Source: Synechococcaceae bacterium WBB_10_009 (GTDB lineage: Bacteria > Cyanobacteriota > Cyanobacteriia > PCC-6307 > Cyanobiaceae). Taken from it: DNA of 35,201 nt. The stretch spans positions 1-35,201 of the forward strand of contig RHBP01000002.1 of the NCBI GenBank assembly GCA_010030955.1. The letters are read 5' to 3'. Below the pieces are notes generated by a model. The model was not told the origin of the DNA. It ran no database searches and worked only from the letters and a program-made list of their open reading frames with translations. This document shows, one piece after another, positions 9,243-17,163 of this stretch. Both the position numbers and the translations under genes were made by a program. Numbering within the stretch: position 1 is the first letter of the stretch; every line of letters begins with the position of its first letter.

Positions 9243-9683
9243 GTGACCAAAGCCCTGATGGAGACCGACGCCGGCACCATCGAACTGGAGCTGTTCGACG
9301 CCGACGCCCCCAACACCGTGGCCAATTTTGTGAAGCTGGCCAACGAGGGCTTCTACGACGGTCTGGCGTTCCACCGTGTGATCCCCGGCTTCATGGCCCA
9401 GGGAGGCTGCCCCAACAGCCGTGAGGGCGCACGCGGCATGGCGGGCACCGGCGGCCCCGGTTACCAGATCGACTGCGAAATCAACGGCCAGAAGCATCAG
9501 GCCGGCACCCTGGCCATGGCCCACGCCGGCCGCAACACCGGCGGCTCGCAGTTCTACATCTGCCACGAGGCCCAGCCCCACCTCGATGGGGTGCACACCG
9601 TGTTCGGCCTCACCGGCAACATGGATGTGGTGCTGGCCCTCAAGAACGGCAGCCGCATCAACAAGGTGAGCATCCAGGCCTGA
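9243..9683 (+). CDS. Peptidyl-prolyl cis-trans isomerase, cyclophilin type
   Basis: [57 protein letters not shown] start. Confidence 0.93.
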   Translation: MTKALMETDAGTIELELFDADAPNTVANFVKLANEGFYDGLAFHRVIPGFMAQGGCPNSREGARGMAGTGGPGYQIDCEINGQKHQAGTLAMAHAGRNTGGSQFYICHEAQPHLDGVHTVFGLTGNMDVVLALKNGSRINKVSIQA

Positions 9684-9700
9684 CGGGCTTGCTGCCCTGA

Positions 9701-11347
9701 TCAGCACCAGCGCATCAGCGTGCCCGCATCCACCCGCAGCTGCGGGCTCGCCGCCTGCAGCTCCACCAGCGGGCGGCGCTGGGCCTCCAGCGTGCTGCTG
9801 GGGTGGGCGCTGCGCTGGCTGTCGGGTGCCAACAACAGGCTGACGCTCTGGGTCGACGACCAGGCCGCCATGCGTTGCAGCCCCTCCGCCAGCAGCGCCG
9901 CGTTGCCCCCCTCCACCAGCACCGCCAGCTGCGGCTGATCCAGCAGCGCCAGCACCCGGGCGTGCTCCTCCCGCTCGAGCACCACCCCGTGTTGCTCCGC
10001 CCACTGGCGCAGGTCCTGCAGCCGCTCGGCCACCAACGTTCCGGTGCTGTCGCCGCCCACGGCGGTGCCGCCGCCGTTGCTGCCCATGGTCCAGGCCAGC
10101 ACGGCCGCGGGCCCCTCCTGGCCGCCGGGATCCATCAGGTGCCCCAATTTGGTGCGCTTGGTCTGCAGGTAGGCGGCGTTGTGCTGGCTGGCGTCCATCA
10201 CCAGCGGCACCCGATCCTCCACCTGCAGGCCATAGCCACCGAGGCCGGCGATCTTGCGGGGGTTGTTGGTGATCAGGCGCAGCCGGTGGATCCCCAGGTC
10301 GCTAAGGATCTGCGCGCCAACGCCGTAGTTGCGCAGGTCGGCGGGGAACCCCAAGCGTTCGTTGGCCTCCACGGTGTCCAGTCCGCCGTCCTGCAGCGAG
10401 TAGGCCCGCAGTTTGTTGATCAGGCCGATGCCGCGCCCCTCCTGACGGAGATACACCACCACCCCTTCGCCGGCGGCTTCGATCATTCGCAGGGCCGCCT
10501 CCAGCTGCGGCCGGCAATCACAGCGCAGGGAGCCGAAGGCGTCGCCGGTGAGGCATTCGCTGTGCACCCGCACCAGCACCGGATGGTCGGCCTGCTCCGG
10601 TTGCCCCTTCACGATGGCCACGTGCTCGCTGCCGTCGAGTTCGTTGCGGTAGCCGATGGCGCGGAACTGGCCGAAGGCGCTGGGCAGATCCGCCACCGCC
10701 TGCCTCCGCACGAACCGCTCGGTGTCGAGGCGGTAGCGGATCAGGTCGGCGATGTTGATCAGGCGCAACTGGTGCCGCCGGGCGTACTCCACCAGTTGGG
10801 GCAGGCGGGCCATGGAGCCGTCGCCGTTCTGGATTTCACAGATCACCCCGGCGGGATAGAGCCCCGCCAGCCGGGAGAGATCCACGGCCGCTTCGGTGTG
10901 GCCGGCCCGTTTGAGCACCCCCCCCTGCTTCGCCCGCAGCGGAAAGATGTGGCCCGGCCGCCGCAGGTCCGCCGGACGGCTTTGGGGGTGGATGGCCACC
11001 TGGATGGTGCGGGCGCGATCGTCGGCGGAAATGCCCGTGCTCACGCCGTGTTCCGGCCCGGCATCCACGCTCACCGTGAAGGCGGTCTGGTTGCTGTCGG
11101 TGTTGCGGTCGACCATCAGCGGCAGGTCGAGCGCATCCAGCCGTTCCCCCTCCATCGCCAGGCAGATCAGCCCCCGCGCTTCGGTGGCCATGAAATTGAT
11201 CTGCTCCGGCGTGGCGAACTGCGCCGCGCAGATCAGATCGCCTTCGTTTTCTCGGTTTTCGTCGTCCACCACCACCACCATCTCGCCATTGCGGATCGCG
11301 GCCAGGCCGTCGGCGATGCTGTCGAACTGCAGGGCTGGCTGGGTCAG
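9701..11347 (-). CDS. ribBA: Bifunctional 3,4-dihydroxy-2-butanone-4-phosphate synthase / GTP cyclohydrolase II, with C-terminal extension
   Basis: [42 protein letters not shown] (RibB) and [29 protein letters not shown]...[21 protein letters not shown] (RibA). ATG at 11281 is too late for the domain; 11347 (CTG) is a tentative homology-style start, see findings. Confidence 0.85.
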   Translation of the reverse strand: MTQPALQFDSIADGLAAIRNGEMVVVVDDENRENEGDLICAAQFATPEQINFMATEARGLICLAMEGERLDALDLPLMVDRNTDSNQTAFTVSVDAGPEHGVSTGISADDRARTIQVAIHPQSRPADLRRPGHIFPLRAKQGGVLKRAGHTEAAVDLSRLAGLYPAGVICEIQNGDGSMARLPQLVEYARRHQLRLINIADLIRYRLDTERFVRRQAVADLPSAFGQFRAIGYRNELDGSEHVAIVKGQPEQADHPVLVRVHSECLTGDAFGSLRCDCRPQLEAALRMIEAAGEGVVVYLRQEGRGIGLINKLRAYSLQDGGLDTVEANERLGFPADLRNYGVGAQILSDLGIHRLRLITNNPRKIAGLGGYGLQVEDRVPLVMDASQHNAAYLQTKRTKLGHLMDPGGQEGPAAVLAWTMGSNGGGTAVGGDSTGTLVAERLQDLRQWAEQHGVVLEREEHARVLALLDQPQLAVLVEGGNAALLAEGLQRMAAWSSTQSVSLLLAPDSQRSAHPSSTLEAQRRPLVELQAASPQLRVDAGTLMRWC

Positions 11348-11424
11348 GGGGGGAGGAGCACGGGGCCCCGGGTGCTGTCACTTTTATAAAGCCCGGTACG
11401 ATCTGGCGTTGCGGGAGTCCAGCC

Positions 11425-12489
11425 ATGGCCAGCCATCGGGTTGCGGTGATCGGCGCCTCCGGGTATGGCGGCCTGCAGACCCTGCGCCTGCTGCAGGGGC
11501 ACCCGGCCCTGGAGGTGACCTTCCTCGGCGGCGAGCGCAGCAGCGGCAAGCGCTGGAGTGAACTGACCCCCTTCCTGCCCCTGCCGGGCGACCCGGTGGT
11601 GCAGGCCCCCGAGCCCGACGCCATCGCCGCCAGCGCCGACCTGGCGGTGTTGAGCCTGCCCAACGGCTTGGCCTCCCAATTGGTCCCCCCCCTGCTGGAG
11701 CGGGGCGTCAAGGTGGTGGACCTCTCCGCCGACTACCGCTACAGCGCCCTGACCCAGTGGAAGGAGGTCTACGGCACCGAGGCCAGCCGCTTCCCCCGCA
11801 GCGATGACCACCTCTGCGCTGAGGCGGTGTATGGCCTGGTGGAGTGGGAGCAGGAGCGCATCGCCGCCGCCCGGCTGGTGGCCGCCCCTGGCTGCTTCCC
11901 CACCGCCAGCCTGCTGGCCCTCACCCCCCTGCTCAAGCAGGGTCTGATTGAAACCACGGGCATCGTCATTGACGCCAAGACCGGCACCAGCGGCGGCGGC
12001 CGTGCCGCCAAGGAGCACCTGCTGCTGGCGGAGGCTTCCGAGGGCGTGGCCCCCTACGGCGTGGTGGGCCACCGCCACACCAGTGAAATCGAGCAGCTGT
12101 GCAGCCGCGCGGCCGGCTCCAGCATTCAGCTGCAGTTCACCCCCCACCTGATCCCGATGGTGCGGGGGCTGCTGGCCACCGTCTATGGCCGCCTGCGCGA
12201 CCCCGGCCTCACCGCCGAGGACATCACCACGGTGTTGGGGGCCGCCTACCGCCATGCCGCCGGCGTCGAGGTGCTGCCCGTGGGCACCTACCCCTCCACC
12301 AAATGGGTTCGCCAGACCAACCGGGCCCTGTTGTCGGTGCAGGTGGACGGGCGCACGGGCCAGCTGATCGTGCTCAGCGCCATCGACAACATGGTCAAGG
12401 GTCAGGCTGGCCAGGGGGTGCAGTGCCTCAACCTGATGGTGGGCCTACCGGCGGACACCGGCCTGCCGCTGCTGCCCTTCTACCCCTGA
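11425..12489 (+). CDS. argC: N-acetyl-gamma-glutamyl-phosphate reductase
   Basis: VAVIGASGYGGLQTLRLLQGHP; VVDLSADYRYS; VAAPGCFPTASLLAL; NMVKGQAGQGVQCLNLM. Confidence 0.95.
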   Translation: MASHRVAVIGASGYGGLQTLRLLQGHPALEVTFLGGERSSGKRWSELTPFLPLPGDPVVQAPEPDAIAASADLAVLSLPNGLASQLVPPLLERGVKVVDLSADYRYSALTQWKEVYGTEASRFPRSDDHLCAEAVYGLVEWEQERIAAARLVAAPGCFPTASLLALTPLLKQGLIETTGIVIDAKTGTSGGGRAAKEHLLLAEASEGVAPYGVVGHRHTSEIEQLCSRAAGSSIQLQFTPHLIPMVRGLLATVYGRLRDPGLTAEDITTVLGAAYRHAAGVEVLPVGTYPSTKWVRQTNRALLSVQVDGRTGQLIVLSAIDNMVKGQAGQGVQCLNLMVGLPADTGLPLLPFYP

Positions 12490-12506
12490 GCGCTCAGGCC
12501 TGAGCG
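12485..12506. repeat. Nested palindromes CCTGAGCG-CTCAGG-CCTGAGCG between convergent argC and purN
   Basis: CCTGAGCGCTCAGG (12485-12498) and CGCTCAGGCCTGAGCG (12491-12506) are both perfect palindromes. Confidence 0.8.
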
Positions 12507-13187
12507 GACCCCAGCAGACCCGACCGTTGGGCCGCCAGCAGCACCGCCAGCGGCAGGATCCGGTGCTCCTGGCGGTGGATGCGCGCCGCCAGGCTCTCGA
12601 TGGTGTCCCCGCTGGCGATGGGCACCGCCGCCTGCACCAGGATCGGCCCGCTGTCCACCTCCAGGTGCACCAGGTGGGCGCTGCAGCCGGTGAGGGTGAC
12701 ACCCGCCGCCAGGGCTTGCTCCACGGCCCGGGCGCCGCGGAAGCTGGGCAGCAGGGAGGGGTGGATGTTCACCAGCCGGTCGGGAAATGCCGCGATCAGT
12801 TCGGCGGTCACGATCCGCATCCAGCCCGCCATCACCACCAGGTCCACCGCTGCCCCCTGGAGGCTGTCCACCAGGGCCCGGTCCAGGGCTTCGCGGCTGC
12901 CGTAACGACGGTGGTCGTGCAGGGTGCAGGGCACGTTGAGCCGTGCGGCCCGTTGCTCGGCGCCGCAGCCGGGGTTGTTCACCACCAGCAGGGCCACCTC
13001 CGCCGGCAGGGCATCGGCCCGGCAGGCCTCCACCAGCGCCTCAAAGTTGCTGCCCGATCCCGAGGCCAGCACCCCCAACCGCAGCGGGCGCAGCGGCGCC
13101 GGGGGCTGTGACGGTGGCAACGGCCACTGGACGGCCCTATCGAGCTCGCTAGGGTCTGAAAAAGCGGGCGTCGGGCCATGTCCCATC
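12494..13187 (-). CDS. purN: Phosphoribosylglycinamide formyltransferase
   Basis: LRLGVLASGSGSNFEALVEAC; VDLVVMAGWMRIVTAELIAAFPDRLVNIHPSLLPSFRGARAVEQAL. Start uncertain: ATG 13187, or an in-frame TTG at 13121. The 914-aa ORF in the track is an antisense extension. Confidence 0.85.
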
Positions 13188-13546
13188 TCTCCATCCTGCC
13201 AACGGTTTTGCGCGACGAAACCCTGTTGGAAGCTGCGCTGCGGGAACTCAGGCTGCCGGTGCTGCACGGGGGATCCCTGCCGGGCTTCGCCGGTGAGGCG
13301 GAGCCGGTGCTGCTGCAGACCGAACTGGCCGGTGGACTGCGGATCGGCTGGCGGCGCCAGGGCGATGGCTCCCTGGCCCTGGTGGGCGACCTGCAACGCC
13401 TCGGTCGCACCCAGTCGCCCCAGCAGCTGATTGGGCGCATCACCCGCTGCTACGCCACCCTGCAGGCCCTGCGCTGTGCCGCTGAGCCTTGGGCCACTGG
13501 CGACCATCCGGTGTCGGTTCAGGTGTCGGTTCAAGGGCCGGCCTGA
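13178..13546 (+). CDS. DUF1257 / Ycf35-like protein
   Basis: Starts MSHLSILPTVLRDETLLEAALRELRLPVLHGG; resembles Ycf35 (MSHF..I.T.....LI.AL..L). Typical size of 122 aa. Confidence 0.75.
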   Translation: MSHLSILPTVLRDETLLEAALRELRLPVLHGGSLPGFAGEAEPVLLQTELAGGLRIGWRRQGDGSLALVGDLQRLGRTQSPQQLIGRITRCYATLQALRCAAEPWATGDHPVSVQVSVQGPA

Positions 13547-13552
13547 GCGGCG

Positions 13553-15277
13553 GTGGTTTCGATCCAGCTCGATTGCCGTGACCCCCATCGCCATCTGGTG
13601 GGGGTTCGGCTCACCGTTAGCCCCCAGCGCCGATCCCTGCGGCTGCAACTGCCCTGCTGGACCCCCGGCTCCTATTTGATTCGCGATTACGTCCGTCATC
13701 TGGAGGGTCTGGTGGCCACCCAGGGCGAGTCCCCATTGGCCCTGCGGCGTCTCACCCCCTCCAGTTGGCAACTCCCCTGTGACCCCGACGCCGGGCCGGT
13801 GACCCTCACCTACCGGGTGATGGCCACGGAGTTGTCGGTGCGCACCTGCCACATCGACCACCAGCACGCCTTTTTGGCCCTGGCGGCCGTGGTGCTGGAG
13901 GTGGAGGGCGAGCGTTGGTCGCCCCATCGGCTGACGCTGCTGTTGCCGGAGGGTTGGACGGGCTTTGTCCCCCTGCCCGCCGACCCCGGCGGTGGCTGGC
14001 TGGCCACCAGCTTTGATCAGTTGGTGGACAGCCCGGTGGAGGCCGGGCCGCACCGGGCGCTGAGCTTTGATGTGGCCGGTGTGCCCCACCGTTGGATCAC
14101 CTGGGGGGCCTGTGCGGGCGGTGAAGGCTGGTTGATGCAGCGCTTTCCCTCGCTGCTCGATGACGTGCAGCGGGTGTGCCTGCGTTGTTGCCAGTTGATG
14201 GGGGTGGAGCGGCCCGCCAGCGATGGCTACCTGTTTGTGTTGCACCTGTTGGATGACGGCTACGGCGGCCTCGAGCACGACGACAGCACCGTGCTGGTGT
14301 ACGGCCGGCAGCGGTTGGAGCAACCCCAGGGCTACCGCCGGCTGTTGCAGCTGGTGGCCCATGAATACCTGCACCAGTGGAATGTGCGCCGCCTGCGGCC
14401 GGCCCCGTTGGCGCCGATCGACTACCAGCAGCCCGCGGTGGTGCCCAGCCTCTGGTTTGCGGAGGGGGTCACCAGCTACGTCGACCAACTGCTGCCCCTG
14501 GCCGCCGGAATCGGCGATGCCGAGGCGCTGCTGGTCGACTTGGGGGAGGACCTCAGCCGTTACCGGCTGACGCCCGGCCGGCACGTGCAGAGCCTGCGCA
14601 CCAGTGCCCAAGAGGCCTGGGTGAAGCTCTACAAGGCCGACGCCTACTCGGCCGATAGCCAGGTGAGCTACTACCTCAAGGGGGCGGTGGTGGCCCTGTG
14701 CCTCGACCTGCAACTGCGCCGTGACGGCTCCTGCCTCCCTGCGGTGCTGCAACAGCTGTGGCGGAGCCATGGCCGCTGCCGGCGCGGCTACGCCGAAGCG
14801 GACCTGCTCCAGGCCTTCACCGACCACAGCCCCGCCCTCGGCTCCCTCCTGCCCGCCTGGCTCGATGGACTCGACGATCCCGATCTGGATGGCTACCTCT
14901 GCGATGTGGGATTGCGATTGGAGGCGGAGATGGCCAGCACCCCTTGGGCGGGGATCACCACCACGGGTCAGGACGGTGCCCTCGTGGCCCAGCGGGTTTG
15001 GCGCGACGGTCCGGCCGAACGCGCCGGCCTGATGGTGGGCGATGAGATCCTGGCCCTCGACGGCCAACGGTTGCGCCAGCCCGCCCAGTGGACGGCGGCC
15101 TTGCGGGCTGGTGCGGTCCAGAGCCTGCTGATCTGCCGCCGCTCCCAGGTCCACACCTTGCCCCTGCAGCCCCTCCCCCCCACGGTGGAGCGCTACCGGC
15201 TGGTGTGCAGCGAGGCCGCCGACGCGGCCCAGTGCCATGCCCGGGAGCGCTGGCTGGCCCTGGCGGCACCATGTTGA
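13553..15277 (+). CDS. M61 glycyl aminopeptidase family protein with PDZ domain
   Basis: VAHEYLHQWNVRRLRP zinc motif (HExxH), FAEGVTSYVDQLLPLAAG, C-terminal PDZ-like WRDGPAERAGLMVGDEILALDGQRL; GTG start. Confidence 0.88.
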   Translation: MVSIQLDCRDPHRHLVGVRLTVSPQRRSLRLQLPCWTPGSYLIRDYVRHLEGLVATQGESPLALRRLTPSSWQLPCDPDAGPVTLTYRVMATELSVRTCHIDHQHAFLALAAVVLEVEGERWSPHRLTLLLPEGWTGFVPLPADPGGGWLATSFDQLVDSPVEAGPHRALSFDVAGVPHRWITWGACAGGEGWLMQRFPSLLDDVQRVCLRCCQLMGVERPASDGYLFVLHLLDDGYGGLEHDDSTVLVYGRQRLEQPQGYRRLLQLVAHEYLHQWNVRRLRPAPLAPIDYQQPAVVPSLWFAEGVTSYVDQLLPLAAGIGDAEALLVDLGEDLSRYRLTPGRHVQSLRTSAQEAWVKLYKADAYSADSQVSYYLKGAVVALCLDLQLRRDGSCLPAVLQQLWRSHGRCRRGYAEADLLQAFTDHSPALGSLLPAWLDGLDDPDLDGYLCDVGLRLEAEMASTPWAGITTTGQDGALVAQRVWRDGPAERAGLMVGDEILALDGQRLRQPAQWTAALRAGAVQSLLICRRSQVHTLPLQPLPPTVERYRLVCSEAADAAQCHARERWLALAAPC

Positions 15278-16104
15278 AGCCGTTCTCCCACCAGCGCCGC
15301 CAGGGAGCCCTGGCCTGGGCCGCCGTGGCCCTGGCCGGCGCCGCGGCCGTGGGGGGCACCGCGCTGGTGCTGCAGAACCTGCGCGACCAGGGACCGTTGC
15401 TGCTTCAGCCCCAGCGCCAGCGCGCCCCGGAACCCCCAGCCCAAGCGGCCTGGATCAGCCCGCTGACGCGCCAATGCAGCGCCGATCCGGCCCTACGCCA
15501 ACGCCTGCTGGCGTTGCAGCGCCGCCTTCCCGCGCGGGTGGAGCGCTTGCGCATCGACCCCAGCAACTACGCCGAGCGCCAACGCCGCGATGCCTATGGC
15601 AATCGCCTCAGCACCACGCCCTCACTGATTGTGTTGCACGAAACGGTCTATGGCTTGGGCTCCGCCATCAACACCTTCACCACCCATCACCCCAACGACG
15701 GCGACCAGGTGAGTTATCACCTGCTGCTGGGGGAGCACGGACGGGTGGTGGAAACCCTGGATCCCTCCAAACGGGCCTTCGGGGCCGGCTACTCCGCCTT
15801 CCAGGGGCGCTGGGTGATCACCAATCCAGCCATGGCGGGCTCCATCAACAACTTCGCCTTGCACCTCAGCTTGGAAACCCCCCTGGATGGGGAGGACAAC
15901 GACCCCAGCCACAGCGGCTATTCCGCGGTGCAGTACGACAACCTGGCCGTTGTGCTGGCGGATTGGATGCGCCGCTATCGCATTCCCTACACGGCGATCA
16001 CCACCCACCGCCATGTCGACCTCGGACTGGAGAGGGCCGATCCCCGCAGCTTCGATTGGTCAGCGCTGCAGCGCCGCCTGGCGGCCCTGGGGGCGTTGTG
16101 CTGA
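15271..16104 (+). CDS. N-acetylmuramoyl-L-alanine amidase (amidase_2 type)
   Basis: Start MLKPFSHQRRQG at 15271, N-terminal TM/signal (ALAWAAVALAGAAAVGGTALVL). SLIVLHETVYG, VSYHLLLGEHGRVVETLDPSKRAFGAG, SLETPLDGEDNDPSHSGYS, THRHVDLG. Confidence 0.82.
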   Translation: MLKPFSHQRRQGALAWAAVALAGAAAVGGTALVLQNLRDQGPLLLQPQRQRAPEPPAQAAWISPLTRQCSADPALRQRLLALQRRLPARVERLRIDPSNYAERQRRDAYGNRLSTTPSLIVLHETVYGLGSAINTFTTHHPNDGDQVSYHLLLGEHGRVVETLDPSKRAFGAGYSAFQGRWVITNPAMAGSINNFALHLSLETPLDGEDNDPSHSGYSAVQYDNLAVVLADWMRRYRIPYTAITTHRHVDLGLERADPRSFDWSALQRRLAALGALC

Positions 16105-16126
16105 CGGTTGAACAGGGCCGGCGGGT

Positions 16127-16987
16127 TTAGATCAGCGCTGACAGCGGTTTCTTGCGCTGCCCGAACACCAGCCCGTGCAGTTCGGGATCCTGCATGTAGC
16201 GGAGGATCCGGGCGGGGTAATCCAGCTTGCCGTTGTGCAGGTAGGCCAGGGTGGCCACGGTTTTGGCGTGGCTGCGCTGGCCGCTGACGTTGTTGGTGGC
16301 GCTGGGGTCCAGCTCCAGCAGTTGCAGCAGACGTGACAGTTTGCCGGCGAGCAGGGCCACATTGCGCTCCGGGTCGAGCAGCTGCTCGCGGGCCTCGGCC
16401 ACCTGATCGGCGCTGGGGTTCTCCGGCAGCAGCCCCTGTTTCACCATCTCGCTGACACCCAGCTGGGCGGGGCCGAGGGTGCTGAACAGGCCGGAGTGGG
16501 CGGCAATGGGTAGGCCTTCCCCGGGTTTGGCGTGCTGCAATTCGTCGAACAGGATCGCCGTGAGCAGCATGGGGTTGATGCCGCTGCGGCGGCTCACCTG
16601 CTGGATCACCGGCTGCAGATCCTGCAGCTGGGTGAGCGCATGGTTGCGCACGGGGGTGAGTTGGTCGACGCCATGGGTGAACAGCTGGGCCAGGCGCGGC
16701 TGGGGCCCATGCACCCCGAAGCGGCGCTGCAGGGCACGGATTTCCTCGGGGCTAAAGGTGGTGGGATCCAGACGATCGGCGGCCGGCAACAGGCCGCGCA
16801 GCGGAGCCAGGCTGGCGCTGTTCCATTCGCTGAGCACCAACCCCAGCACCAAGGCGGCGGTGAGCGTCCGTTTGATGCCCCGGGGCCATGGCCGTGCGCG
16901 CTGAACAGCCACCCGGGGGGTACGGGATCGCTGCAGGGTGGGGAACCAGCGGGGCAGGGGTGCCAGGGCGAAACCGCAGGGCTTCAA
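16127..16987 (-). CDS. Membrane-anchored DUF1402-like / lysozyme-fold hypothetical protein
   Basis: N-terminal basic region plus TM (GIKRTLTAALVLGLVLSEW); SRRSGINPMLLTAILFDELQHAKPGEGLP...TLGPAQLGVSEMVKQGLL resembles transglycosylase-like domains. TTG start, provisional. Confidence 0.55.
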   Translation of the reverse strand: MKPCGFALAPLPRWFPTLQRSRTPRVAVQRARPWPRGIKRTLTAALVLGLVLSEWNSASLAPLRGLLPAADRLDPTTFSPEEIRALQRRFGVHGPQPRLAQLFTHGVDQLTPVRNHALTQLQDLQPVIQQVSRRSGINPMLLTAILFDELQHAKPGEGLPIAAHSGLFSTLGPAQLGVSEMVKQGLLPENPSADQVAEAREQLLDPERNVALLAGKLSRLLQLLELDPSATNNVSGQRSHAKTVATLAYLHNGKLDYPARILRYMQDPELHGLVFGQRKKPLSALI

Positions 16988-17009
16988 GAATTAAATAAAG
17001 CTTACGAAC

Positions 17010-17034
17010 CCCCTTCTGGTTTGCCCAGGGGGGG
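17010..17034. repeat. 10-bp imperfect stem-loop in the pgi upstream region
   Basis: CCCCTTCTGG-tttgc-CCAGGGGGG pairing with two G-T pairs. Confidence 0.5.
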
Positions 17035-17041
17035 ATCCGCA

Positions 17042-17059
17042 TGTGTGGTGGTCCACACA
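17042..17059. repeat. Inverted repeat TGTGTGG-tggt-CCACACA in the pgi upstream region
   Basis: Perfect 7-bp arms with a 4-nt spacer. Confidence 0.7.
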
Positions 17060-17163
17060 GTCGCGTCTCGGACTTGTCTTTTTCAGGACATCCCTGGGCG
17101 GTGGGGGTATCCCCAGCGGGGTTTCGCAGATAGCGTCGCCTTGCCGCTTTGCGCCTCGGCCCC

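Noticed and set aside
9803-11389. 528-aa plus-strand ORF opposite ribBA
   Set aside because: Antisense shadow of a confident RibBA gene, no recognisable domain.
12494-15238. 914-aa minus-strand ORF
   Set aside because: Only the last ~230 codons are PurN. The rest is antisense to the DUF1257 and M61 peptidase genes and is low-complexity His/Gln/Pro sequence typical of GC-rich shadow ORFs.
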